From Hydrangea macrophylla (Eukaryota; Streptophyta; Magnoliopsida; Cornales; Hydrangeaceae), in NCBI GenBank assembly GCA_033977485.1, contig CM066988.1:4610501-4674500 (forward strand): DNA of 64,000 nt, read 5' to 3'. The notes under the pieces are model-generated. The model was not told the origin of the DNA. It saw nothing but the letters and a program-made list of their open reading frames with translations, and ran no database searches. The translations under genes were made by a program, and so were the position numbers. The stretch's first letter is position 1; the number at the start of each line of letters is the position of its first letter. Below, piece by piece: positions 44,817-56,282 of this stretch.

Positions 44817-46151
44817 GTGTTGGAACGAGGGACGTTGAAACTGGAAAATCGATTATGTGTACTGAATGTGAAAGACTTGAAAGAGAGAATTCTAGAAGAA
44901 GCTCATAGTACGAAATATTCAGTGCACCCGGGAAGTAATAAGATGTACAAAAACTTGAGAGAAAACTTCTGGTGGAGGTGTGTGAAGCGTGAAGTCGCTA
45001 AGTTTATATCTGAATGTTCGGCATGTCAACAGGTTAAAGCAGAGAGACAAGTACCCGCGAGATTATTATAACCTTTACCTGTGTCAGAATGGAAATGGGA
45101 CGAGATCATGATGGACTTTGTTTCAGGATTTCCACGATCATGCAATAAGAATGATAAGATTTGGGTTATAGTCGACCGATTAACCAAGTCAGCTCATTTT
45201 CTACCGATCAAGACGATTAAACCGTCCAAGTTAGCAGAATTGTATGTGAAAGAGATTGTAAGACTACATAGGGTACCAGCGGTGATTATATCTGATCGTG
45301 ATAGTAGTTTTACGTCAAGGTTTTGGGGAAGTTTACAAAAAGCTATGGGTACGAAGTTGAGTTTCAGTACTGCATTTCATCCTCAGACCGATGGACAGTC
45401 AGAGCGTATGATTCAGACCTTGGAAGATATGTTGAGATTGTGTGTATTAGACTTTGGGAATGATTGGGAGCACCACTTGCCGTTAATTGAATTTGCATAT
45501 AACAACGGATTTCAGTCAAGTATTGGTATGACACCATATGAAGCTTTGTATGGTCGTAAATGTCGATCACTAGTTTGTTGGACCGAGGTTGGAGAAAGAA
45601 AGTTGTTAGGACCTGAGTTAATACAGGTGACTACTAAGAAGGTGAAGTTGATTCAAGAGTGACTCAAGGTAGCTCAGAGCCGATATAAGAGCTATGCAGA
45701 CTCAAAATGACGACCGATGATGTTCAAAGTAGGTGACTTTGTTTACTTATGAGTATCGCCTTCAAAAGGCATTGTACGATTTGGAAAGAGGGGAAAGCTC
45801 AATCCGAGATTTATAGAACCTTTTGAGATCCTAGAGAGGGTAGGTCCAGTGGCTTATCGATTGGCCTTGTCATCAGAGTTGGAACTTGTGCATAACGTAT
45901 TTCACGTATCGATGTTGAGACGGCGTATGACTGATACGAGTAAGATCATTGTACCTGAACCGCTGCAGATTCAGGGAGACTTGACTTATGTGGAACAATC
46001 GATAGAGATTCTAGATCGAAAGAAGCAAGACTTAAGAACTAAGACGATTCCGATGGTAAAAGTATTGTGGCGTAGTCACACGGTGGAAGAAGCTACATGG
46101 AAAAATGAGGAAGACATGCGGAAGGAGTATCCGTACCTATTCGACGCATGA
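44817..46151 (+). pseudogene. Integrase and chromodomain-like tail of element V
   Basis: Zinc-binding HHCC module (HPGSNKMYKNLRENFWW, then CSACQQVKAE), then a catalytic core with MMDFVSGFPRS, ISDRDSSFTSRFWG and HPQTDGQSERMIQTLEDM, giving the D,D(35)E residues. The C-terminus has GKRGKLNPRFIEPFEI and VFHVSMLRRRM, then a chromodomain-like end (IEILDRKKQDLR, MVKVLWRSHTVEEATWKNEE) closing with YLFDA at a natural stop. Such tails target chromovirus integration to heterochromatin. Premature stops lie at 45069 (TAA), 45660, 45708 and 45750 (TGA). Confidence 0.9.
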
Positions 46152-46182
46152 GGTATAAGTTTGGGGACAAACTTCCTTTTTG

Positions 46183-46193
46183 AAGGGGAGAGT
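46183..46193 (+). other. Polypurine tract of element V
   Basis: AAGGGGAGAGT directly before the 3' LTR (TGTCACACCC). The gag-pol stop lies about 40 bp upstream. Confidence 0.82.
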
Positions 46194-48486
46194 TGTCACA
46201 CCCGTTTCAGAAATTTATGATTTTGAAAATGCATCAATTGAGATTTTGAAATTATTAATGTTATTAATAATTTGAGTTGAGGTTGACTGTGAGTCAATGG
46301 TAAGGTGTCAGTGAGGACACGGGAACATGGCAGTTCATATTGCATAGGCATGACTAAATGATATTTATATGATTTAAATGTTATCTGACCTATCTGGTAT
46401 TTGATGAATAGTAATCTTATCTGTGTTGTGGAAATTCTGGTAAATTTTGATATTGTAATATCATTTTGAGAACTGTGGTGAGAACGTGAGTCATACGTTA
46501 AATAAAAAGGTAGGTTGTGTAGAGATTTCACATAACTTAGTTTTCGGACGTTATTTTGGACCCAAACGAAACCTAGTCGAAAACTTTTGAAATTTATAAT
46601 TTTCACTCGTAAAGTTATAAAATGGACGTGTGCGAAGTTTCGGGAGTTAATTAGAAGTTTGAGGAACTCGTGGAGAGGTAAACGCAATTCCCGAAGAGTT
46701 TGCCTATATATAGTAGTGGATGTGGATGAGATTCATTCTCATCCAAATACTTTCCAAAAATATCTAGAGAGAGGAGAGAGAAGGGAGATTTGATAGCCAC
46801 GGGCTTTGCGACGCCGATCGATGACCGTTCGTCCGTCAGATTTTCTCCAGATTTTAGATTTGAACTCGTGGAGGTAAGACCTACGTTTTGATACTACTTA
46901 GGCTGTGTTTGGCCAATTTTTGTAAAAATCTTAATTCTAGACTTTTGGGAAAAACCCAGTAAAACTTGTAGGAATCGTCTCAAATTCGAAATTCAACGAT
47001 TAATTAGCCCCCTAAACGATCCTTCAAAGTTTGAAGAGAATCGCACGAGGTATGAATTCTAGATCTATGAAATATATGGATTTTCATGTTTTGAACATCA
47101 ATTTTGATATCTTTGGATCCGAGCGAAATTCATGTATTAGTTAGGCCCGTTAATTATGCACGTGAAATTATGTGAAAAGCACGTATAACTGTTTATGTGA
47201 GCATGTTATGTGTCTACTTGTGTCAAAGGGGAGTTTAGTGCAAATTCATCCGGGGTAAGCTCCTCGAACCTTGAGGATTGGAATTTTGATTGTGATTGTG
47301 ATGGAATTGGAATTTTGGTTGTGTCTAGATTAGAGGTGGGCCCAACCAGGACACGGTACCTGGTATGGAGGAAGCCCCAACCAGTGTACGAGATGCGTGG
47401 GAGAGGTGGGCCTCCTAAGACATCGACTGGATGAATGCGTACCACTCACCCTAGAGACTATTTCTATGTGTTTTAGATGCTTAAACCATGAACTGTCATA
47501 TAAGCATACACTTAGAATTGTACACTTAGCATATAGCTGAGCAGTGGAGATGTACTCCATTGCAGGTAAGAAGAAAGACAAGAAGAATCGTGAGGAGTGA
47601 GGTCGAGGAACGCCGGGGAGCCACATTTGTATATGCTTTGTTTTAATCCTAATCTTGTGTAAGGATTTGTAAATTGTAAAACGTTGTAATAGAATCATGG
47701 ATTAGTTTGGTAGTTTGGAAATCATGTAATTGAACATCTGTTGTAATGTTTTAAATGTTGAAATTGATGTTGGTCATGGTTGTGTGTAGATATTAGAGAA
47801 GCATGTATTAGTATTATCATCACAGGGCTGCCCAGGTAGGGAGCAGTCGACTGGACCCTAGATCAGTCGATTGGATCCTAGATCAGTCAACTGGATCCCG
47901 TAGGATTGAGACACTGAAAGTGAATAGTAATGGGAACAATCGACTGGACCCTTGATCAGTCAACTGAACATTGTTGATTTTTGGCTACTGCTTCTAATAA
48001 TGGTAAAACCAGTCGACTGTACCATCAATCAGTCGACTGGAACCCTTTTTGAAAATGTTACATTTTGGTTCTGCATAACACAGTCGACTGGGGAAGTGAT
48101 CAGTCGACTGAACTACTGTAGATTTTAGCTACTAATCCAAATAGCAATCAATGCAGTCGACTGGGTTCCCTGATCAGTCGACTGGACCTTTGTTGAGAAT
48201 TTAGGGTTTTGGTTTCTGCTAGGCACAGTCGACTGGACTCTAGGCACAGTCGACTGAACCTCTGTTTTCAAACTGTTTTCTTTTGAAAGGATTCAAATGG
48301 CGAAAACTTTTTTTAACTCTGATTCTTATGGATTTTTCAACTCATAGGGTAATGTTTCCTAAAGTTTTAAATTACTCAAGGTTGTTTTAAAGTTCTTTCC
48401 GCTGTGTATAGTTATATGATGTTTAGATGAGCCTTGGTGGCATACCACGTGTCCTATTTCCACGCGTAGTGGGATGGGTCGTGACA
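46194..48486 (+). repeat. 3' LTR of gypsy element V
   Basis: 2293 bp. It carries 13 palindromes, at 47844, 47864, 47884, 47937, 47957, 48010, 48030, 48081, 48101, 48154, 48175, 48226 and 48247. The first pair has become a triplet with 20-bp steps, which accounts for most of the length difference from the 5' LTR. It is followed by ATAAC (48487-48491). Confidence 0.94.
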
Positions 48487-50178
48487 ATAACTAATATAAT
48501 AGGCCATAACATGATGCCTTTTTCCAATGCTAAAACTCAAGTTCAGCTATAACCTAATGGCAAAGCACAAAGGACAGAGTTTTGAAGACACTAAGAAGAA
48601 TCTTTACAGATTGAAGAAGTTCTTTTTTGATTTGTTTTTTCCTAGAGCAATGAAAAATTCAGAGTACTGAATTTTCTAGATCACTTCTCTTCCTATTTTC
48701 TTGGGTGCCTTCTATGCTTTTTAAGCCATGATATATGGTGGAAAACATGAGGGAAAACACTGAAGAAATTCACAGTTTTGAACTCCCTATAATGGAGTAA
48801 ATTAAGCTACAAGTTGTATATCATCCATTCAAGTAGATTAGAATGGGACTACCAAGTTTAGTATAAAATTAGAAGTCCATTGGAATAACACAACAGGAAG
48901 TAGAAGGCTTCGATTAGATAGGAAATTGTAAATACAACTAATTTACCTGAGATTAAGAGGATACTGAGACCATTAATTGAGCACATTGTGCAATTTGAAA
49001 TCGTTGCTCCGGTGTGAGCCTGCTATCCTCCTAGGGTTTGAGCCAAGGAAATCGTTGTAGTTTTTTTTTTCCCAAAGAAGCCTACGAGGACAGGAAGCTA
49101 GAGCTCCAACTAAAATAAGGGAAAACAATTTAATGCATACAACAAGGGTTATTGGAGGAGAATATACCAGAGTATTAGCAATTCTACTCATTGTCAATAA
49201 ATGTGGGAAGAGTCCAAACTCTCAAAGTGCAAGTTGGTTACAATTAAAGAGGAACAAGTTGTAGGGTATTGACAAACCCAAATCTATTTGGAATTGAAGA
49301 AAAAACAAACTAATACGCAAATTTGAGCTCTAAATCATATATGGGGGTGTTTGTGTAGATTATACTTACTCCAACTCTAAGTTGAATACTAGTGAAATTA
49401 GTTAAAGTTAGGTTTAGCATCTCAATGTCTTTAGAATCCTATTTATTAAAAGTTAAGTGGCTAGATTACAAGTTGAAATATCTGTGACACTGCAAAGAGT
49501 ATCCAGTTTTAAAATGAAACAACAGGTGAGATAGGGGGAAAAAATATTATTTCCTATTTCTCTAGCAACCATGGCTGGGCTGAGGTCTCAAATTAGGGCC
49601 TCAAAGCTGGAAACAATACCAGTATTGTTGTCGACCTTTTCAAGTTTGTAATTTCTTGTAAATATATAACACAAGTGTGTAATTCCATGTTAAAGAAGAC
49701 GATTAGTGCAAATAGTACGATCTAAACCTCAACTAACAGTACATGTTTATGTTTATGACTTCATGTTTTTCCCTACACTATACTTGCATAAAAACTAAAA
49801 GCCAATGCATGCATTATTGTATGTGTACATAGCCATTCCTACGTAGCTTGTAAATCTCAGTTTCAAATCAACTCAACTGCATAATAGTTAAGTTGACTGG
49901 AACAGCTAGGCTTGCTTTTATGTGTGTTTGTTGACTAAATTGAATAAGAGGAGGGAAAACTGAATATGTAAAAGTGGTGTACAAAGGCTGACAACATCTT
50001 AAAGGGATTAGAACGACTCTAAATGTATTTCCACTTCTAGAGGCTTGCACTATAGACTTGTGTGTATTAAGTTTCTACAATAAATGAAGCCTGTATTTTG
50101 TTCGACAAAACCAATATTCCATTTTTCATGCACGAGACAAATTTTCCTTGGTTAGTATAAACCTCTTATCATTTGTAA
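48487..50178 (-). other. Host DNA with one possible exon (about 48975-49030)
   Basis: On the minus strand about 49030-48975, after a CCTAG acceptor, reads EDSRLTPEQRFQIAQCAQ then LMV, which is protein-like. The donor is unclear and I do not recognise the family. With 38890-38982 it could belong to one host gene expanded by element V, which is speculation. The rest is AT-rich with no exon seen. Confidence 0.35.
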
Positions 50179-52203
50179 TGTCATGCCCCGAAACCGCACA
50201 TACAATCCTAGGACACATGGCACACCACCAAGGCATCCTACTACTCCTAGGGTCCATTAATCATTATTAAAATCAGAGTTATAGAAGGTCTTCTCCATTT
50301 AAAACATGGTTAAAATAATTTATTTTAAAACAGAGTGATCCAGTTGACTGATAAGGGGACTCGATCGATTGGAAATGCAAATTACAGAGAGCACGTTCTG
50401 AGAACCCACTGGTCTGGTCGACTGAACGGTCCGGTCGACTGAACTTTGGGACACCCGGTCGACTGAACCTCGGGTCCGATTGACTGGACACTCTAACTCC
50501 AGAAGTTTGGCATTCTATTTCCCCAACCCAGTCGACTGGACAAGACACCCGATTGACTGGTTTATGGTAGCAGAACCTCAATTCTGCAGCAACCCTATCT
50601 TCAAAGCAAAACACTCAAACACACACACAACATTGCTGAAAAATGATAAAATCCAACATGACCATCTTGTATAAACATATTCCTACATTAAAGCAACATC
50701 CGGAGTTCTTATTCGAAGTTATTCAAGACTTAAGTCCGGATTAAGAACCGGTATGACATTTTAAACAAGTTCAACAAGTTAAACATAATACGAGTATAAA
50801 CACTAAACTACACCAATAGTTCTCCATTCTTCCCACGGCCGTTGACTCACTTCCTCGGGTCCTCTCTGGCATGATCACCTACAATGGTTATACAATATCC
50901 ACTACAATATATAAGCTCTATGCTTATGAATGCTAATAATTAGAAACATGTAATTAACGACAAGTCATAATCCACCAAATTACAATCAACTATAGTCGCC
51001 GGGAATACATTGCTGACACCCACAATCTGGTTCGCGATTCCACCACTGAATCTCCCACGCCACCGGTAGGCCCCCACGTCACTTCTTTCAGACAGGCAGT
51101 ACCTGATAACTTTTGGTGGCTCAAAATCCAACTCACACGGTGAACAGCACAGGTAACCCATTGACCCAGTTCGACAACTTAACAGGCCCAAATAAGTTCA
51201 TTACACCATGCTTTGACATACAATTGGGTCTTATTAACCGCATGTGTTTGCCCATTAGCAACTAACAAGCTAAATTATACAAATAGACATGCTTAGCATA
51301 CAAACAAATTAAAACAAGACATCAACCCATTGAATCCCCAATTAGTATCACTCACCACATAGAAATTGCTCCTAATTCCAGATTATTACTCCTTTAATTG
51401 CTAGGTACAATTCCTATACCAAAATCATAAATTAGGAGCAAAACCCCCCGAAATGGGTCGTAGAAAAACTATCACATAACTCAACCAAATTGGTATCTAC
51501 ACGTTAGACTCACCTCCAAGAGTCCGAATATGTAGTCCAAATTGAAATTGAACGACAAACTGCATGGCAATTGACGTCGAACGGTCAATTGAAATTCCAC
51601 AGAAACACTCGCAAACTCTCTATGATTCTCTCACAATTTCGGCACAAGAATGAAGATGAAGTCATGGCAGTTGACATGTGTCATCCCTTTACACATGTTA
51701 TTCATCTTCTACTAATTATACTTACATCCCCACAGGTTTTAAAGTATTACAATTACACCCTCACAAGTTATAAAACCATATTAAAACTATCCCAATCCTA
51801 AATGGGTATTTGTCTATGTTTCGCATGGGTCCCATAAGTGGTCCCATATAATATTATGAAGTTGCTAATTAGCCTACTAATTTTGTAGCGTGTTCAATTG
51901 TGTTCATAAAGGTATCCCAAACCCAACTAATATGTTATAAAACAATCGAATAAAATATTTCACATAAGCCTTAATAAACACATAAGTCATATAAAGTGAT
52001 TCTACATCACCGTCCCATCATACAGAGACTTCTTAACCCATGTCCCAATTAGGAACTGCCACATTGGCCATAACTGGGTTCCCACACAGATACCCATAGT
52101 TAACTTTATGGGTCATAACCCACGTCATAAATGCATTTCCAACATTATTATATAATTAATAATGCATGCTATTATATATTAATGATATCCGCGGGAGCTC
52201 ACA
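50179..52203 (-). repeat. Gypsy LTR VI, minus strand, with palindromes
   Basis: 2025 bp. On the minus strand it starts TGTGAGCTCCCGCGG (52203) and ends CGGGGCATGACA (50179), related to LTRs VII and VIII in order and wording. A purine tract (GGGGGAGAGAGC on the minus strand, 52204-52215) still adjoins it, so it is a 3' LTR of a truncated element, not a classic solo LTR. Flanking bases do not form a TSD. It carries about eight TCGACTG-type palindromes at 50341-50559. Confidence 0.82.
50341..50559. repeat. TCGACTG palindrome cluster in LTR VI
   Basis: CAGTTGACTG (50341), CTCGATCGATTG (about 50361), TGGTCGACTG (50415), CGGTCGACTG (50432 and 50456), CGATTGACTG (50477), CAGTCGACTG (50529) and CGATTGACTG (50550). 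Spacings within pairs are about 17-24 bp. The palindromes are more decayed than in V and IX, but the paired layout is the same, and both TCGACTG and CGATCGAT types occur together. Confidence 0.8.
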
Positions 52204-52335
52204 GCTCTCTCCCCCAATAAATTGTTGTCTGCCATCTGATGATATGTATTGCTCTTAATTAAATGGATTGTTGTATGGAGAGCTGTGTCTCTATGTTGAG
52301 TTCTAGTTTGTTGCTAACAAATGCTATATTGACAG

Positions 52336-52459
52336 GACTGCAAGGTGGTTGCAAAGGGCCACAACTTCTATGGCTTCCAATTTAATACAAGGATGCAGCA
52401 TTATCTTCTTCTTCATCTCAAGCTTGGTTCGGTATCATTGCCAGGAACTCGATTTGACT
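52336..52459 (+). other. Possible host exon, plus strand
   Basis: Open between TTGACAG and GTAAGTGG, both good splice consensus. It reads DCKVVAKGHNFYGFQFNTRM and on to LPGTRFD. It looks like a real exon, but the protein family is not recognised and no further exons of the same gene are clear. The neighbouring 52204-52335 includes the polypurine tract of LTR VI and AT-rich DNA. Confidence 0.4.
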
Positions 52460-53532
52460 GTAAGTGGATGTTTGTTATTATAAAGACTTCCACAGTACAC
52501 TTCAAAGCTGCATCAAACCTACAATATAAGCCAATCTCCCTATTCCTTGATACTATACGTGTTGGAATTATCTCTGCATCAAGAATATTCCATGGTTACT
52601 CCCAAGATACTGTTGATTGGTTTTTTTTTATCTACGCAAGCTTTGTGCGGATAATTTGCCTATTCATTTTTCCGAGACTAAAGACAAAGTGGAATTTTCC
52701 TGATTTTAGGAAAGTAAATATTGAAGGGGAATATAGAAAAAGTTTGCTAATTGTTTAACAAAAGTATAGTTGATACATTATCAGTAAATATACTAATGTC
52801 GTAACCAAAAATGCAACAATTGGAAGCTAAAAATGGCAGGGGAAAAGAGGTAGAATTTCTGGAATAGTACCTCAGACATCCACGTTCGAGATTTGTAAGT
52901 CTGAAATTTGTTAGAGTTTCTCAGTAGCTTAATAAAATTCTTTCGTGGAAAAAAACCCCCAATTCGGCAATTATGAATCTTAGAACATAACAACCCTAGA
53001 AGTAGGGAAGAAGAATCAAAAAGAGAAAGAAGAAGTAAAGAAATAAAATAAAATAAAAGGGGGAAAAAGAAGCAGCGGCTGGTTGTAAATCTGGCATGTC
53101 TTCTCCTACATCCACCAGCTCCTTGAATAACAAGATCCACGAGGAATTCCAGACGACGAGCACCTAGAGGGCCCAATTTTTGAAGCGGCGCAAACACAAA
53201 AATAGAGAGAAGACCTAGTTGAAGGCCGCTTAAATGATGATGAGAACAAGAAAGAGAGAGAAAGAGAAATCCAGTTGAAGGCCCCTTTTTTGTAATCACC
53301 GTAGAGAAAGAGAAGACCCAGTTGGAAACAGAAAGAAAAGAACGAGAGAGAGAGAGAGAGGGACAGCACCGAAGCAAAACGTGGAGTACTGAAAGCTTGC
53401 TTAGTGTCTGTTTAATCGCAGTAGGTAAAATGAATAAAGTAGGCTAATTGACTTCTGTATTGTTTGGGTACGAAAGGAGAGAAGTCGTTCGTAGATGAGT
53501 AATTTTAAAGACCAATAAGGGTAGAAGAGGAA
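52460..53532 (-). other. Host DNA, possibly a promoter and 5' UTR on the minus strand
   Basis: 52460-52790 shows no clear exon. From about 53400 leftwards the minus strand is CT-rich (a (CT)n run at 53343-53362, then CTTCTCTTTCTC stretches), as in plant 5' UTRs. It contains an imperfect internal repeat around GGCCTTCAACT (about 53219 and 53280). The 194-codon ORF there (53377-52793) is Ser/Leu/Phe-rich and unconvincing. The region ends with AGGAA (53528-53532). Confidence 0.35.
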
Positions 53533-55531
53533 TGTGACACCCACACCCACAGTTTATATTTAATATTGCTTTAGCATGCATAATCATGAGTTGATGTTAA
53601 TTAATGTGTTGTGTGACACTTATTGGAGGCGAGATTAACCCACTAAGTTGATTATGGGTGTCCAGTTGGGAACCCAGTCTTGGCCATGTGGTAGTCCTAA
53701 GTTGGGATATGTGTTGATGGGTCCCAGTTGAGATGAGACAGTAATATGTGGAACACCCCATGTACCTAAATGTTTATTAAGGCTTAAATGATTTTATTAT
53801 TTTATTGTTGTTAATAGCATGTTATTAGGTGATGACCACTTTTGGGGTCAGTTAGGGGTATCTTTGTGAATATGAATTCAACAAGTTACATAATTAGTAG
53901 GCTAATTAGCAACTTTATATGATTATATGGGACCACTTATGCGACTCATGCGAGACGTAGACAAATACCCATTTAAGTTTGGGATACTTTTAATAAGTTT
54001 CATAATATGTAGGGGTATAATTGCAAAATTAGTAAAACCAGGTGGAGGCTATAATAAAAACCCAAAGTTGGTAAGTTGTGTATCAGATGACACATATGAG
54101 ATGAGTCATCTCCATCTAAGTTGAGTTCAGCAAAAAAAAATTACATACAGAGGAGACGAGAATTGATATGTAACGACGGTGACTTCTCGACGCCACTTGA
54201 CGCACCAAATGACGTTCAATCTCAAAACAGAACATGTATTCGGACTCTTGGGGGTGAGTCTAACCCATTGGAACTGATTTTATTGAGTTTTGTGATAGTT
54301 TTTCTGCGACCCATTTTGGGGTTTAAGCTCATAACTTGTAATTTATGTATAGGATTTGTACCTGGTTCTAGTAGGGCTTCAATTTCACAATTAGGAGCGA
54401 AACCCAAGAGGTGAGTGATGTTAATTTTGATATTTAGATGATTTTCATGTTGGGTTCAATTGTAATGCCAAATCATGTCTAATTAGCATAATTTCATTTA
54501 TTTAGCTTATTATTGGGCAAAATTCATGTGAGTAAATTAGGCCCAATTTATTGTGAAAGCACGGTATAATGATTAAATGAGCATGTTGAGTCGTCTATTT
54601 GGGTCAATGGATATTGCTAGTTCTATACCACCATGAGGTAATCTTTGTGGTGACGACCACGGCCGCCAAAGTCCTATGGGACCGCACGTGTGAGGGCATG
54701 GGTCATGACTAGTCACGTGGGCTTGGGGAGTGGAGCCGCGGGCTAACCGGTAGTGGTGGGAGTGAACTAGTAATTACCAAAGACTATAGTTCTTTGTAAT
54801 ATGTTGAATTAAGCGTGTTTATTATCCATGTTCATGATTGGCATTGCTCACAAGCATATAGCTTATATATTGTAGTGGTTATTGAATAACCATCGTAGGT
54901 GATAGCGGCGAGGAATCGAGGAAGTGAGCTGGGATGTGGCTTGGCTAGCTTATGGGTTTGGGAAGTTGTTGCAATTTTGTTAATAATTACTTGCTTTTTA
55001 GTGTTAAACTTGTAATATGTTTGTAATTAGTTTCAAATCCCGATGGTAGTGTATGTTGTAACATAGTTGGTGTAAAACTTGTAAAATAGGAGTTGGTAGC
55101 CTTGATGCTTGTAATATATGGTTTTGGTGGTTAAATGTTTATGTATAGAGCTTGGGTTAGTTTAGGACGCTAACCTTGGAGTTTCTCTTTGGGCTTGATC
55201 GATTAATGGTTATATTTAGTACTTTTATTGGAGTATTTTAAAACTCTTGCTTGAACTTGGAAGCTCATTTTTGTGACTTTAGTTTTATTCTAAATGGTTT
55301 AAAGCATTAGTGTTGATTTCAACTTGTGATTTGATATTATTATTTGAGAATTTACTATTTGCTAAAATAAGGTTTTTGGCTGATTGCAAAGATAGGATTT
55401 TGTCCTTTGTTGGTTGAGCTTCTTTGGTTTAAGCTTATTTTAAACTTATTTTGGAACTTTAATCACTTGTGTAAGGCCTTAGTGGCGTGCCACGTGTCCT
55501 AGAGTCGTTTGGGCGGTTCTGGGGCGTGACA
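53533..55531 (+). repeat. Gypsy LTR VII
   Basis: 1999 bp, TGTGACACCC...GGGGCGTGACA, the same family as the LTR starting at 63612. The right flank is not a PBS. Flanks AGGAA (53528-53532) and AGAAA (55532-55536) differ at one base, so this may be a solo LTR with an old TSD. Alternatively it is the 5' LTR of element VIII, with the PBS to mid-RT region lost. Its end carries GCCACGTGTCCTAG, a G-box-containing motif shared with V and VI. It lacks palindrome pairs. Confidence 0.85.
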
Positions 55532-55689
55532 AGAAAGTTCATATTTTTTGACATGCCTACTTGTTTGTTCTTATAGTGTAGTAGATATTCAACATAGGAA
55601 AGCATGTCGATGAGGGCTCCCATAGCTTTCAAGCATAAAAGTATAAAATTTTCATTGGTTGCCTCTCTTAGGTGTACAAGGACGTGTTC
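55532..55689 (-). other. Exon-like segment between LTR VII and element VIII
   Basis: On the minus strand, after an ACACAG acceptor at 55690-55691, it is open and reads EHVLVHLREATNENFILLCL, then KAMGALIDMLSYVEYLLHY and on into LTR VII. It looks like host protein, not retroelement. If so, LTR VII is inserted in an exon. I do not recognise the family. 55690-55745 shows nothing further. Confidence 0.4.
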
Positions 55690-55745
55690 CTGTGTTTTTT
55701 TTTCCACATGAGAAGGGGATCTTATCCCTCACTTACTTTCCTGTT

Positions 55746-56282
55746 GTTGTTGGCCAAATGCTATTCATGTGTTAAAGAATAGTCCTTTTGTTTGGAGTCT
55801 AGAGTGTGAGGAACGTTTTGTTGATGAAGACTCGTTTGATGACAGCACCAATATTGACCATTCCTTCAGGTACTACAGGGTTTGTGATATATGGTGATGC
55901 TTCATATCAAGGTTTGGGTTGTGTACTAATGCAAAACAATAAGGTGAAAGCATATGCCTCGCAACAATTAAAACCACACGAAGTGAATTATCCGACTCAT
56001 GATCTTGAGTTAGCAGCAGTTATCTTTGCTTTGAAGATTTGGAGACATTGTCTCTATGGGAAAAAGTGTAAAATTTATACCGATCATAAGAGTCTAAAAT
56101 ATCTATTAACACAGCGGGATTTGAATATGAGGCAGAGGAGGTTGTTAGAGCTAATGAAGGATTATGACTTGACAATCTAATATCATCCAAGGAAAACTAA
56201 TGTGGTGGCCGATGCGCTGAGTCGAAAGTCTACAACCAATTTGGCTTATACTTTAACTTCACAAGAGAAATTGATATGAGAA
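55746..56282 (+). pseudogene. RT end and RNase H of element VIII
   Basis: After a frame change near 55820 the RNase H reads [18 protein letters not shown] (Asp), [20 protein letters not shown] (Glu), [15 protein letters not shown] (Asp) and [11 protein letters not shown] (Asp). In-frame stops lie at 56178 (TAA, before YHP) and 56277 (TGA). Otherwise the frame is continuous with the integrase. Confidence 0.85.

Larger units (their letters stand above)
39168..48486 (+). mobile_element. Ty3/gypsy retrotransposon V (chromovirus, Tekay/Del-like)
   Basis: Structurally complete, 9319 bp. TSD ATAAC (39163-39167 and 48487-48491) is perfect. LTRs are 2271 and 2293 bp (TGTCACACCC...GTCGTGACA), the PBS TGGTATCAGAGC is near the 5' LTR, and a purine tract precedes the 3' LTR. 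The interior encodes gag, protease, RT, RNase H, integrase and a C-terminal chromodomain-like tail in gypsy order, all in one frame from 41643 to 46151. Fourteen in-frame stops make it inactive. By eye the LTRs differ by about 2-3%. The C-terminal motif and tRNA-Met priming fit the Tekay/Del branch. Confidence 0.95.

Noticed and set aside
52793..53377. 194-aa minus-strand ORF
   Set aside because: Ser/Leu/Phe-rich translation of a CT-rich 5'-UTR-like stretch; no domain or clear start support.
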